Shown here: one piece after another, positions 8,762 to 18,731 of the stretch
Position numbering within the stretch: the stretch's first letter is position 1
Layout: each line of letters begins with the position of its first letter
NCBI GenBank assembly: GCA_019750475.1
Contig: JAIEOO010000423.1
Location: 1-37,090, forward strand
Direction: 5' to 3'
Source of the DNA: Acetobacteraceae bacterium
GTDB taxonomy: Bacteria > Pseudomonadota > Alphaproteobacteria > Acetobacterales > Acetobacteraceae
Length of the DNA stretch: 37,090 nucleotides
Made by a program: the position numbers and the translations under genes
The notes under the pieces: generated by a model
The model's input: only the letters and a program-made list of their open reading frames with translations
Database searches by the model: none
Told to the model about the DNA's origin: nothing

Positions 8762-9964
8762 TCACCTCTCCACCAGCGCGATGCGCGCATTGTACCAGTT
8801 CATGAACAGCGAGATGCTCAGGCTGATCGTCAGGTAGACCAGCATGATGATCGCGATGCCTTCGATCGCCTGGCCGGTCTGGTTCAGCGTCGTGTTGGCG
8901 ATGCTGACGATGTCCTGGTAGCCGATGGCGACGGCGAGGCTGCTGTTCTTCGTGATGTTGAGGAATTGCGAGGTCATCGGCGGGATGATGACGCGCAGCG
9001 CCTGCGGCAGCACGACGAGGTTCATCACCCGGCCGCGCGGGAGCCCCAGCGCCTGCGCCGCCTCCCACTGGCCCTGGTTCACCGCCAGGATGCCGGCGCG
9101 CACGATCTCGGCGATGAAGCCCGCGGTGTAGAGCGTCAGGCCGAGCAGCAGCGCGAAGAACTCCGGGCTCACGTCGATGCCGCCGCGGAAGTTGAAGCCG
9201 CGCAGCGCCGGGACGTCCGGCGTCCAGGGCGCGCCCATCGCCCACCAGATGGCGACCGGCACGCCGATCATGAGCGCGAGCGCGACGGGCCACACCTTGC
9301 GCGGCTGGCCGTCCTGCATCTGCTTCGCCCGCGCGGCGCGGCGGTAGAGCCAGGTCAGGACGGCGCCGACGGCGAAGGCGAGGAGGGCCCAGGAATGCGC
9401 CTCGGCCCATTCGATGAAGGGCAGCTTGAGGCCGCGGTTCGAGAGGAACACGCCCTCGATCGGGTTCAGCGCCTGGCGCGGGCCCGGCAGGCCCTGGAGC
9501 AGCGCGTACCAGAACAGCAGCTGCAGCAGCAGCGGCAGGTCGCGCACGATCTCGACGTACCAGTAGGCGATCTTGGCCACGAGCCAGTTGCGCGACAGCC
9601 GCGCGATCCCGAGCAGCGTGCCGAGGATGGTCGCCAGCACGATGCCGATGATGGCGACCTTCAGCGTGTTCAGCACGCCCACGGCCAGCGCGCGGAAATA
9701 GGTGTTGGACGGGTCGTAGGGGATCAGGCTCTCGGCGATGGGAAGGCCGGCCTCCCGCTCAAGGAAGCCGAAGCCGGTCGCGATCCGCCGGACCTCGAGG
9801 TTGTAGGAGGTGTTGGACCAGAGCCAGTAGATGACGCCGAGGATCGCGCCGACGACGAGAACCTGCCAGACGACGTTGCGCACGCGTTCGTCGGACCAGG
9901 ACAGGCGGATGGGGCGTTTGGGCGCCTTTCGCCCGAATCGCGGATCGGCGGTGCTGCTCGACAT
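8762..9964 (-). CDS. aapQ: General L-amino-acid ABC importer, permease subunit AapQ
   Basis: Second permease of the importer, 400 residues. An N-terminal cytoplasmic stretch (SSSTADPRFGRKAPKRP) precedes the first helix. The hydrophobic core has the EAA loop EAAQALGLPRGRVMNLVVLPQAL for docking the ATPase. The loop GFGFLEREAGLPIAESLIPY after the first helix is a recognisable AapQ feature. The frame is open to 10015, but Met at 9964 is the better start: the upstream part is Arg/Pro-rich and lies in a hairpin region. The C-terminus NARIALVER is echoed just downstream. It is transcribed after aapJ, 96 bp from it. Confidence 0.92.
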   Translation of the reverse strand: MSSSTADPRFGRKAPKRPIRLSWSDERVRNVVWQVLVVGAILGVIYWLWSNTSYNLEVRRIATGFGFLEREAGLPIAESLIPYDPSNTYFRALAVGVLNTLKVAIIGIVLATILGTLLGIARLSRNWLVAKIAYWYVEIVRDLPLLLQLLFWYALLQGLPGPRQALNPIEGVFLSNRGLKLPFIEWAEAHSWALLAFAVGAVLTWLYRRAARAKQMQDGQPRKVWPVALALMIGVPVAIWWAMGAPWTPDVPALRGFNFRGGIDVSPEFFALLLGLTLYTAGFIAEIVRAGILAVNQGQWEAAQALGLPRGRVMNLVVLPQALRVIIPPMTSQFLNITKNSSLAVAIGYQDIVSIANTTLNQTGQAIEGIAIIMLVYLTISLSISLFMNWYNARIALVER

Positions 9965-9994
9965 TCGGTCTGCCTGTCCTCGGGGTCTTGGCGC

Positions 9995-10052
9995 GCGGGG
10001 TTCTGTGCCCCGCATCGCCGGGAAGACGCGGGCGCCGCAAGGGGCGCCCGCG
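9995..10052 (-). terminator. Intercistronic hairpins between aapJ and aapQ
   Basis: A perfect 10-bp inverted repeat CGCGGGCGCC/GGCGCCCGCG (10027-10036, 10043-10052) starts 9 nt after the aapJ stop. A second hairpin, GCGGGG/CCCCGC (9995-10013), follows. No U-run is present. This placement after the binding-protein gene is classic for leaky termination or mRNA stabilisation that leaves binding protein in excess over permease; that role is inferred. Confidence 0.5.
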
Positions 10053-10060
10053 CGGTCACG

Positions 10061-11125
10061 TCACCGGAAGGGCGGCGCGTATTGCAGCCCGCCCGGCGTG
10101 GTCCACAGCGCGTTCGGGCCGCGCTGCAGGCCGATCGGGTTCAGGTGGCGCTGGAAGATCTCGCCATAGTTGCCGACGGTGCGGATGATGTTGACCATCC
10201 AGGCGTTGTCCAGGCCGAGCATCCGGCCCATGTCGCCCGTCCGGCCGACGATGCGCTGCACCTCGGGACGCGGGTCATTGGCCATGTTGCCGACATTGGC
10301 GGCGGTGATGCCGAACTCCTCGGCCGCGATCAGGCCGAAATGCACCCAGCGGACGATGTCGGCGAAGCGCTGGTCGCCATGGCGCACGAGCGGCCCGAGG
10401 GGCTCCTTGCTGATCACGTCGGGCAGGATGACGTGGTCGTTCGGGTTCTGCTGCGCCGAGCGCGTCGCCGCGAGGCCCGAGACATCGGTGGTGTAGGCGT
10501 CGCAGCGGCCGGCATTGTAGGCGGCGATGTTCTCTTCCAGCCGCTCGATCACCACCGGGCGGATCTGCACGCGGGCGCCGCGCGCCCAGTCGGCCAGGTT
10601 CTGCTCCGTCGTCGTGCCGGGCTGCACGCAGATCGTCGCGCCGTCGAGCTGGCGGGCGTTCTGCACGCCGAGGCTGCGCTTCACCATGAAGCCCTGGCCG
10701 TCATAGAAGTTGATGGCCGGGAAGTCGAAGCCGAGCGAGGTGTCGCGCGACAGCGTCCAGGTCGTGTTGCGCGAGAGCACGTCCACCTCGCCCGACTGGA
10801 GCGCGGTGAAGCGCGCCTGGGCGGTCGTCGGCACGTAGCGCACGCGGTTAGGCTGGTCGCTGCCGAAGATGGCGATGGCGATGGCGCGGCAGTAATCCAC
10901 GTCGAAGCCGCTCCACACGCCCTGGGCGTTGGGCTGGGCGAAGCCGGCGAGGCCGGTGTTCACGCCGCAGATCAGCGCGCCGCGCGCGCGGATCGCGTCG
11001 AGCGTGCTGCCCGAGGGCGCCGCGGCGGGCTGCTGCGCCGGCGCCTGCGCGGCGGCGGGCAGGGTGAGTGTGCCGAGGAGGGCTGCGGCGCCGATGGCGC
11101 GCGTGAAGCTTTGCCGCAAGGACAT
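10061..11125 (-). CDS. aapJ: General L-amino-acid ABC importer, periplasmic binding protein
   Basis: Periplasmic solute-binding protein (family 3), 354 residues including a signal peptide ending AAAQA near residue 28. The mature N-terminus contains CGVNTGLAGFAQPN and WSGFDVDYCRAIAIAIFG, hallmarks of AapJ. Later motifs include FTALQSGEVDVLSRN and TICVQPGTTTEQN. It is the first gene of aapJQMP and binds polar or general L-amino acids for uptake. Start choice: ATG at 11125 or an in-frame GTG at 11131, two codons upstream, which is better spaced from GGGAG. Either leaves the signal peptide intact. The frame extends further upstream without family similarity. Confidence 0.93.
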   Translation of the reverse strand: MSLRQSFTRAIGAAALLGTLTLPAAAQAPAQQPAAAPSGSTLDAIRARGALICGVNTGLAGFAQPNAQGVWSGFDVDYCRAIAIAIFGSDQPNRVRYVPTTAQARFTALQSGEVDVLSRNTTWTLSRDTSLGFDFPAINFYDGQGFMVKRSLGVQNARQLDGATICVQPGTTTEQNLADWARGARVQIRPVVIERLEENIAAYNAGRCDAYTTDVSGLAATRSAQQNPNDHVILPDVISKEPLGPLVRHGDQRFADIVRWVHFGLIAAEEFGITAANVGNMANDPRPEVQRIVGRTGDMGRMLGLDNAWMVNIIRTVGNYGEIFQRHLNPIGLQRGPNALWTTPGGLQYAPPFR

Positions 11126-11312
11126 CGTCACGAGGGGTCTCCCATTCTGTCTGGCCGGCGCCTCGGCGGCTTCGCCTGCGCTTCCCGGCCTTATGCTTCG
11201 GACAAGGTCCACCTTCGCGATGCTGCGCCAGACGGACCCTCCGATCAACGCCTTTCCACGGCTTCGCCGCGCTGGCAATGCTGAGCTGGGCTTGATTGAA
11301 GGCGGAGGCGCG

Positions 11313-12239
11313 ATGCGCGTGCTGGATCGCGAGGCAGTGGCGCAGGCCCTGCCGTGGGACGGGCTGATCGAGGCGCTGCGCCAGGTCTTCGCGACCGGCT
11401 GCGAGGCGCCGCTCCGCCATCGCCACGCCGCCGGCGGCAACACCCTGCTGCTGATGCCGGCCTGGGATTCGCGCTGCACCGGCGTGAAGATCGTGCACGT
11501 CGCGCCGGGCAATGCCACCCACGGATTACCGGCCGTCCATGCGGAGTATCTCCTGTCGGACGCGGCGACCGGCGCGCCGATCGCGCTGCTCGACGGCGGG
11601 GAACTGACCGACCGGCGCACCGCCGCGACCTCGGTCCTCGCGGCGAGCCACCTATCGCGGCCCGAAGCGCGCGTTCTTCTCCTTCTCGGCAGCGGCAAGG
11701 TCGCGCGGGCGCTGGCCGAGTGCTACGCGGCGCGCTTCCCACTCTCGGAGATCCGCATCTGGTCGCGGCGGAGCGACAACGCCGGGAAACTCGCGCGCGA
11801 ACTCTCCGCGCACGGGCTGCCGGCGCGCGCGGTCGCGACACCCGACCCGCGGGGCGCAGACATCGTCAGCGCGGCGACGCTCGCGACGGAGCCGCTGATC
11901 CGCGGCGCCGAGCTCGATCCCGGGACGCATCTCGACCTCGTCGGCGCCTTCCGCCCCGACATGCGAGAGGCCGATGGCGCGGCCCTCGCCCGGGCGCGTC
12001 TCGTCGTGGACACCCGCGCCGGTTCCATGGCCGAAGCCGGGGACATCGTGCAGGCGCTGCGCGAAGGCGCCTTCACCGAGGCGCATGTGGCCGGCGAGCT
12101 CGCGCAGCTCTGCCGCGGCGAGGTGGCGGGCCGCACGGCGTCCGATCAGGTGACGGCCTTCAAGAGCGTGGGCTGGGCCGGCGAGGATCTGGCGGCGGCG
12201 AAGCTGGCGGTCGGGCTGACACAAGGACTGAAAGCATAA
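11313..12239 (+). CDS. Ornithine cyclodeaminase / mu-crystallin family protein
   Basis: A 308-residue NAD(P)-dependent enzyme of the OCD/mu-crystallin family, whose members include ornithine cyclodeaminase, alanine dehydrogenase and imine reductases. The N-terminal dimerisation part contains GVKIVHVAPGNATHGLP. It is followed by LDGGELTDRRTAATS with the conserved Arg-Thr-Ala-Ala. The Rossmann fold begins LLLLGSGKVARAL, and the putative catalytic Asp is in LVGAFRPDMREAD. ATG at 11313 is preceded by GGCGGAGG. It is divergent from aapJ, suggesting the imported amino acids or derived imines may be its substrates, but this is inference and the exact reaction cannot be assigned. Confidence 0.88.
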   Translation: MRVLDREAVAQALPWDGLIEALRQVFATGCEAPLRHRHAAGGNTLLLMPAWDSRCTGVKIVHVAPGNATHGLPAVHAEYLLSDAATGAPIALLDGGELTDRRTAATSVLAASHLSRPEARVLLLLGSGKVARALAECYAARFPLSEIRIWSRRSDNAGKLARELSAHGLPARAVATPDPRGADIVSAATLATEPLIRGAELDPGTHLDLVGAFRPDMREADGAALARARLVVDTRAGSMAEAGDIVQALREGAFTEAHVAGELAQLCRGEVAGRTASDQVTAFKSVGWAGEDLAAAKLAVGLTQGLKA

Positions 12240-12249
12240 AGCTCGAAAG

Positions 12250-12278
12250 TTGACATTGAGACATCGTTTCTCCACACT
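12250..12278 (+). promoter_or_regulatory. Candidate sigma70 promoter of the RTX/FG-GAP gene
   Basis: A perfect -35 hexamer TTGACA (12250-12255) is followed, after 17 bp, by CACACT (12273-12278), a 3/6 match to the -10. The region is markedly AT-richer than its surroundings. It starts 10 bp after the preceding stop and ends about 28 bp before the start codon. Confidence 0.45.
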
Positions 12279-12306
12279 TTCATTCCAGAAATGTTGGAGA
12301 TGTTCG

Positions 12307-15300
12307 ATGGCTGTCGTCGTTGGCACGTCCGGCAATGATTCGGTCAATAGCGTTTCTCTAAGCCCGGGCGTCACGGGCGGACCGCTGACAGCCGTTGGCG
12401 ACACCATCTTCGGTGGTGCGGGGAATGACCTCGTCACTGCCAGGGAAGGCAATGACACGATCTTCGGTGAGGACGGCAACGACTCGCTCAGCGGCAGTGC
12501 GGGCAACGACCTGATCTATGGCGGCACTGGAAGCGACACCTTCGATGGCGGTCCTGGCAATGACGTCCTGGACGGCGGCGCGGACTTCGACAGCGCGAAC
12601 TACTCCGTCTACGGGTTCGGCATTACGGCCAGCTTCAGCGCAGCATCGGGCACCGTCGCCGGTACGGCAACGGGCACCGATTCCTTGATTGGCATCGAAG
12701 CCATCTGGGGCACGTCAAGCACAGACTCCCTCACGGCGACCGGCGGTGGGACCTTCAGCCTCCTCCTTCGTGGCAATGCGGGCGCCGATACGCTGACCCG
12801 TGCGGGCGGCAGCCGCTGGAGCGTCATCGCGGATTACAGCACCTCAACAGGCACCGTGATCGCCAATCTCGGCACGGGCGTCGTACAGGATGGGTTCGGT
12901 TCCACGGACACGCTCGTCAACATCTTCGCCATCCGTGGCAGCTCGCAGAGCGACACCTTCACCGGCTCCAGCGGCAGCGACGATTTCATGGCCTACGGGG
13001 GTCACAACGTCATCAATGGCGGCTCTGGCGGAACCGACCGCGTCAGCTACGGATTTGCGCCTGGTGTCGCGATCGTGAACCTCGCGCTCGGCACCGCGTC
13101 CAACGGCTATGGTGGCACGGACGCGCTCGTCGGGATCGACGCGATTGCAGGGACGGCATTCAACGACACTCTAACCGGGCACGACGCCTACAACGAACTC
13201 AACGGTTTGGCCGGTAACGACGTCATCAATGGCGGCGGCGGCGGCCGCGACCGACTGATCTATGACAGCTTCTTCGGTATCCAGCCGACGACCGGTGCCA
13301 TCGTAGATCTCGCGACTGGAGTGACCTCCAACGATGGCTACGGCACGACCGACACCTTCACCGGGATGGATCGCGTCAACGGGAACGCCTTCGCCGACAC
13401 GCTGAGCGGCAACAGCAATGGGAACAACCTGAATGGCCGGGCGGGCAACGACCAACTGGACGGTCGGCTTGGCTACGACACGGCCGAGTATTACCTCGCC
13501 TCCTCAGGCGTTGTGGTGAACCTGCAGACGGGCACCGCAAGCGACGGCGAAGGCGGGACCGACACGCTCGTCAGCATCGAGGGCGTCACGGGCTCTGACT
13601 TCAACGACGACCTGACCGGCGGCTCTCCAACCATCGGCACGCACATTGCATGGCTGAGGGGCGGTTTCGGCGCCGACACCATTCGCGCAGGCAACACGTG
13701 GACCGGCGCGAGCTACACCGACCAGACCGAGGGCATGATCATCAGCCTTGCCGCAGGCGGCATCACGAGCGCGACCCTCGGCAATGATGTGTTCGTCGGC
13801 GCCGTTCGCGGCATCCAGATGTTCGGCACCTTCAATGACACATTGACTGGCTCGTCGGGCGACGACGTATTGGCCCCGTCCGGCGGCAACGATGTGGTCA
13901 ATGGCGGCACCGGCTCGGACTGGGTGAGCTATGGCGGGCGCGTCGCCGCGGGTGCCGTCGTCAACTTGGCCCTTGGCACTGCGCAGGACGGCGAAGGCGG
14001 CACGGACACCCTCATCTCCATCGAGAACGTCAACGGCACGGCCTACGCCGACACGCTGACCGGAGACGCCGGTGACAATGTGTTTTCGCCGAGCCATGGC
14101 GCCGACGCGGTCACCGGCAACGGTGGCACCGATACCGTGGACTACGGTATGTTCGGCACTGCTAGCGGCACCGTCGCGTCGTGGAGCGCCAACGACCGCA
14201 CATTTACCCAGCAGCTCAACGCCGGGGTCACGGTGGACCTCGCCGCCGCCACGGCGACCGACCTCCTAGGCTCGACCGACCTGCTGAATGGCATCTCTAA
14301 TGCGGGTGGCCATGGGACCCTCGCGGACATCCTTCGCGGCAGTACAGGCGCCAACTATCTGTTCGGCCGCGGCGGCAACGACCTGCTCGACGGCCGCGCC
14401 GGCGATGACGTCCTGGACGGCGGCGCCGACACGGACCAGATGGCGGGCGGCACCGGCTTCGACACCTCCGTCCTGTCTGGACAGCGCTCGGCCTACAGCC
14501 TCGCCCGGCAGAATGACGGCACGCTGATCACCTTCGGCACCGACGGCTACGACACCCACACCGGCATCGAGGCGCTGCGCTTCGGCGACGTCACCATCGG
14601 CCTCAACAGCCGCGCCAAGGATCTCTGGGGCGACCTGCGCGCCGGCGTGCTGTGGCAGAATGGCGGCACCGTCTGGGGATGGGAGCTGAACGGCACCACC
14701 GTCGCCAGCCAAGGCGGCGTCGGCGTCGTCGGCAGCGGCTGGGCCCTCGCCGGCACCGGCGACCTCGATGGAAATGGCCGGGCCGACGCGGTGTTCCGCA
14801 ACGCCGCCGGCGACCTCTACGCCTGGCGCATGAACGGGCTGGGCGTCGCGTCGGGCGCAGGCATCGGCAACCTGCCCACCGAGTGGCAGCTCGCCGGCAT
14901 GGGCGACATGGACGGCAACGGCACCGCCGACATGCTCTGGCGCCGCGGCTCGGACGGGGCGCTCTATTCCTGGCTGATGCAGGACACGGCCGTGACCGGC
15001 GGCGCCTGGATCGGCGCCCTGCCCGACTGGACCGTCGCGGCGCTGAGCGACTTCACCGGCGATGGCCGCAGCGACATCCTGCTGCGCAAGACCGACGGCA
15101 CGCTGTTCATCGCGCAGATGAACGGGGCCTCGCCCTCCGCCTATCTGGGCGTCGGCGCGATGGGGGCCGAATGGGCCGTGCGCGGCGCGGGCGACACCAA
15201 CGCCGACGGCAGGTCCGACATCATCTGGCAGAACACCTCAACAGGCGCGGTGTGGCGCTGGGCGATGGACGGCGCGACCATCGCGGGGGCAGACCAGCTT

Positions 15301-15483
15301 GGTACTGTCGGCTCGCCCTGGGCGGTGCAGGCGGTGGCGGACTACACGGGCGATGGCCGCGCCGATGTGCTTTGGCGCAACACGGCCACGGGCGATGTCT
15401 ATGGCTGGACGCTGGGCAATGCCGGCCTCACCGGCCAGAGCGGTATCGGCACCGTCGGCACGGAGTGGCAGATCGTCGCGTAG
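12307..15483 (+). CDS. Secreted-type calcium-binding repeat protein (RTX nonapeptides plus FG-GAP-like repeats)
   Basis: A 1058-residue protein with no N-terminal signal peptide. Residues 36-96 are RTX nonapeptides (GGAGNDLV, GEDGNDSL, GGTGSDTF, GGPGNDVL), which bind Ca2+ as a beta-roll. Residues ~103-680 hold eight ~85-residue units, each built of GxxVxLxxGxAxDGxGGTDTL, IExVxGTxxxDTLTG and a diverged nonapeptide. Residues ~685-715 are a second RTX run. Residues ~769-1058 are six ~48-residue FG-GAP-like repeats with D-x-D/T-G-D/N-G-x-x-D calcium loops and a W-x-x-NG strand. Such proteins usually leave by type I secretion, but no T1SS genes are nearby and the C-terminus is a propeller repeat rather than a typical acidic tail. 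ATG 12307 follows GGAGATGTTCG. By eye the first two-thirds use more A/T-ending codons than the last third. Role (surface layer, adhesion, binding) is unknown. Confidence 0.85.
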   Translation: MAVVVGTSGNDSVNSVSLSPGVTGGPLTAVGDTIFGGAGNDLVTAREGNDTIFGEDGNDSLSGSAGNDLIYGGTGSDTFDGGPGNDVLDGGADFDSANYSVYGFGITASFSAASGTVAGTATGTDSLIGIEAIWGTSSTDSLTATGGGTFSLLLRGNAGADTLTRAGGSRWSVIADYSTSTGTVIANLGTGVVQDGFGSTDTLVNIFAIRGSSQSDTFTGSSGSDDFMAYGGHNVINGGSGGTDRVSYGFAPGVAIVNLALGTASNGYGGTDALVGIDAIAGTAFNDTLTGHDAYNELNGLAGNDVINGGGGGRDRLIYDSFFGIQPTTGAIVDLATGVTSNDGYGTTDTFTGMDRVNGNAFADTLSGNSNGNNLNGRAGNDQLDGRLGYDTAEYYLASSGVVVNLQTGTASDGEGGTDTLVSIEGVTGSDFNDDLTGGSPTIGTHIAWLRGGFGADTIRAGNTWTGASYTDQTEGMIISLAAGGITSATLGNDVFVGAVRGIQMFGTFNDTLTGSSGDDVLAPSGGNDVVNGGTGSDWVSYGGRVAAGAVVNLALGTAQDGEGGTDTLISIENVNGTAYADTLTGDAGDNVFSPSHGADAVTGNGGTDTVDYGMFGTASGTVASWSANDRTFTQQLNAGVTVDLAAATATDLLGSTDLLNGISNAGGHGTLADILRGSTGANYLFGRGGNDLLDGRAGDDVLDGGADTDQMAGGTGFDTSVLSGQRSAYSLARQNDGTLITFGTDGYDTHTGIEALRFGDVTIGLNSRAKDLWGDLRAGVLWQNGGTVWGWELNGTTVASQGGVGVVGSGWALAGTGDLDGNGRADAVFRNAAGDLYAWRMNGLGVASGAGIGNLPTEWQLAGMGDMDGNGTADMLWRRGSDGALYSWLMQDTAVTGGAWIGALPDWTVAALSDFTGDGRSDILLRKTDGTLFIAQMNGASPSAYLGVGAMGAEWAVRGAGDTNADGRSDIIWQNTSTGAVWRWAMDGATIAGADQLGTVGSPWAVQAVADYTGDGRADVLWRNTATGDVYGWTLGNAGLTGQSGIGTVGTEWQIVA
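12613..14350 (+). repeat. Eight ~85-codon internal repeats of the RTX-type protein
   Basis: Units begin at strands such as GVAIVNLALGTASNGYGG, GVVVNLQTGTASDGEGG and GAVVNLALGTAQDGEGG. Each ends in a TxxxDTLTG motif. Units 3, 5 and 7 are most alike; 1, 6 and 8 are most diverged. Confidence 0.7.
14611..15480 (+). repeat. Six ~48-codon FG-GAP-like repeats at the C-terminus
   Basis: Five repeats start with a Ca-loop (DLDGNGRAD, DMDGNGTAD, DFTGDGRSD, DTNADGRSD, DYTGDGRAD). The first copy, with GDLRAG, has lost it. Each continues to VLWRN-type and W-x-x-NG strands and ends in a G-x-E/S-W strand, as in beta-propeller blades. Confidence 0.7.
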
Positions 15484-15493
15484 CGGCGCCGAG

Positions 15494-16105
15494 CTACCCT
15501 CCCCGCAGCGCCCGCGCGACCTCCTCGACGAAGGCGCGGGGCTGTGCGACGGCCGGGTCCCGCCGCGGCATCGACACGCGCAGCCGGAGCATCTGCCCGC
15601 CCGCGGCACCGACGCACACGAAGCTCTCCACCGCCTGGCGGCCATAGGTGCCTTCCAGCTCGGCGCAGCGGAACAGCGGCGCGGCGGCCGGGAGATCGGC
15701 CTCGCGCACCAGGCGCAGGCGGCGGTGCGGCCCGCCCCCCTGCTGGACCTCCTGCGTCCAGCGCGTGAACTCGGCGCTCGCCTCGGGGCTGTTCGGCCCG
15801 TCCGGCAGCGGCGCGGCGGGCGCCAGCACCTGGATGAAGCCGGCGGCGCGTTGCGTGCGGCCCGTCGTCGCGTAGGCGACCTCCCGCCCGCCGCGCCCCT
15901 CCGAGAGGGACGCGACCGCGCCGCGCTGGAAGCTGGCGGCGCTGGCCGGCAGCCGGGCCGCGAGTGCCTCCGGCGCCGAGACGGCCGGGATCGGCGGCGG
16001 GCCGGACGGCGCGGCATCGTCGGTCGCGCAGGCCGCGAGGCCGCCGAGCAGAGCCGCGAGCGCGGCCGGGGCGATGGAACCAGGGCGGCGAACGGAACCG
16101 GACAC
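15494..16105 (-). CDS. Putative lipoprotein of unknown function
   Basis: About 203 residues. The N-terminus has Arg-Arg followed by a hydrophobic run ending LGGLAAC, a good lipobox, so the mature protein should be lipid-anchored at a Cys about 25 residues in. The rest is an Ala-rich soluble domain with no motif I recognise. Two Cys near the C-terminal third (FRCAEL and FVCVGA) could form a disulfide in the periplasm. The GTG at 16105, with GGGAG 5 nt upstream, gives a compact signal peptide; ATG at 16123 or 16150 are alternatives. The gene is convergent with the RTX-type gene (10-bp gap). Confidence 0.65.
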   Translation of the reverse strand: MSGSVRRPGSIAPAALAALLGGLAACATDDAAPSGPPPIPAVSAPEALAARLPASAASFQRGAVASLSEGRGGREVAYATTGRTQRAAGFIQVLAPAAPLPDGPNSPEASAEFTRWTQEVQQGGGPHRRLRLVREADLPAAAPLFRCAELEGTYGRQAVESFVCVGAAGGQMLRLRVSMPRRDPAVAQPRAFVEEVARALRGG

Positions 16106-16283
16106 GGCAACTCCCACTGACATCCGCGGCGAAGGGATCGCGGGGCGCATGGCGGATCCCGGCGCGGAACTCCGGGCTGCCCTACCGCGTCACGACGCGC
16201 GGCGCGAGCCGGCCCGATCCTCATCCGGCCTGTTTCCGCGGGGCCGGCGGGCGTCGTCCGGCCACGCGGGAACCAGGCTCATT

Positions 16284-16313
16284 CCGGCCGCGCCCTCTGG
16301 GAGGCGCGGCCGG
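16284..16313 (-). terminator. Hairpin after the TerC-family gene
   Basis: CCGGCCGCGCC/GGCGCGGCCGG is a perfect 11-bp stem with an 8-nt loop, starting 7 nt past the TerC-family stop on the - strand. It has no U-run but otherwise looks like the post-stop hairpins after aapJ and aapM, so stem-only termination may be usual in this genome. Confidence 0.5.
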
Positions 16314-16320
16314 CTCGGCT

Positions 16321-17148
16321 CTACTCGGCGGCGCGGCGCTCGCCATGCATCGGCGCGGCGGGCGCGTGATGCGCGTCGGCCTCGTCGCCGCGGCGGCGCG
16401 CGCGCAGGACGGCCTCCGCCGCGAGGGTCACGACCACCGCGAGGACCAGCACCTGCAGCAGCGTCGCCGCCGCCCAGATGTAGGCGGGGAAGACGCCCGG
16501 CAGCGCGAGGTACCCCAGCGGCAGCAACAGGAAGGCGTAGGACCCGGGGACCTTCTCGGCCACCTCGTTGGTGCCCTGGTAGATCATGTCGCCCGCGACG
16601 TAGAGGATGATCAGCAGGCCGACCCAGGCGATCCAGCGATGCTTGTTCAGCAGGTTCGCGATGAAGGTGGCGGCGACGCCCATCAGCACGACCGAGATGG
16701 CGAGGCCGACGACGAGGACGTAGGGATGGTCCTTCGCGGCACCCGCCACGGCCAGCACGTTGTCGAGGCTCATCGAGACGTCGGCGACCAGGATCTGGAC
16801 GATCGCCTGCCGCATGGTCTTCTTGGGCGCGTCGGAGGTGACGCTGCCGTCCTCGTGCACGGTCTCGGTGTGGCCGCCCTCGCGCAGCTCGCGGTACATC
16901 TTCCAGCACACCCACAGCAGCAGCACGCCGCCCGCCAGGGTGATGCCGACGATCGCGAGCAGCTGGACGGTGACGCTCGCGAAGGCGATGCGCATCACCG
17001 TCGCCGCGACGATGCCCCACAGGATCGCGGTGCGGCGCTGGTCGGGCGGCAGCCCCGCGGCCGCCATGCCGACGACGATCGCGTTGTCGCCCGCGAGGAC
17101 GATGTCGATCATCAACACCTGAAGCAGGGGTACGAACCAATCTGGCAT
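16321..17148 (-). CDS. TerC-family integral membrane protein (YjbE-like)
   Basis: A 275-residue inner-membrane protein of the TerC/YjbE family, implicated in metal (often manganese) export or tellurite-linked stress. Signature acidic helices are present twice: IDIVLAGDNAIVVGMAAAG near residues 15-33, and VADVSMSLDNVLAVAGAA in the second half. Their Asp/Asn residues would line the ion path. A His/Glu/Asp-rich cytoplasmic loop (EGGHTETVHEDGSVTSD) separates the two helix groups. The C-terminal tail is charged. ATG at 17148 follows a short AT-containing leader that I could not match to the yybP-ykoY manganese riboswitch. The gene is divergent from purB. Confidence 0.87.
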   Translation of the reverse strand: MPDWFVPLLQVLMIDIVLAGDNAIVVGMAAAGLPPDQRRTAILWGIVAATVMRIAFASVTVQLLAIVGITLAGGVLLLWVCWKMYRELREGGHTETVHEDGSVTSDAPKKTMRQAIVQILVADVSMSLDNVLAVAGAAKDHPYVLVVGLAISVVLMGVAATFIANLLNKHRWIAWVGLLIILYVAGDMIYQGTNEVAEKVPGSYAFLLLPLGYLALPGVFPAYIWAAATLLQVLVLAVVVTLAAEAVLRARRRGDEADAHHAPAAPMHGERRAAE

Positions 17149-17300
17149 GACGACCTCAACCTTGCATTAAGTTCATGTGCGAGCGGCTTTGCCTGACCGA
17201 CACACTAGGCAGAGACGGGGCCACGGGCCAAGCCCGCTTGCGTGCAACGTCGCGCCGCGTCACAGGGCAGCACGTCACGTTCCAACGTCGAGGCTCGCCC

Positions 17301-18638
<1,338 letters not shown>

Positions 18639-18656
18639 GCGCGGCCGCAACGTCCT

Positions 18657-18683
18657 GATTTGGGCCAGTCTTTGCCCTAAATC
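18657..18683 (+). terminator. Imperfect hairpin after purB
   Basis: GATTTGGGC and GCCCTAAATC pair over 9 bp with one bulged base and an 8-nt loop, 19 nt past the purB stop. It may be the purB terminator or an operator of the next gene. Confidence 0.35.
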
Positions 18684-18731
18684 CGCCGCATCGCGCCCCC
18701 ATATCCGGGACCGATGCGAAGGAGGCGTGCC

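Noticed and set aside
7553-11284. A 1243-codon open frame on the + strand opposite aapM, aapQ and aapJ
   Set aside because: Same low-quality Gln/His/Arg/Asp composition; the reverse strand encodes three recognisable transporter subunits.
17149-17300. A yybP-ykoY manganese riboswitch before the TerC-family gene
   Set aside because: The conserved loop sequences could not be found on the - strand of this short leader.
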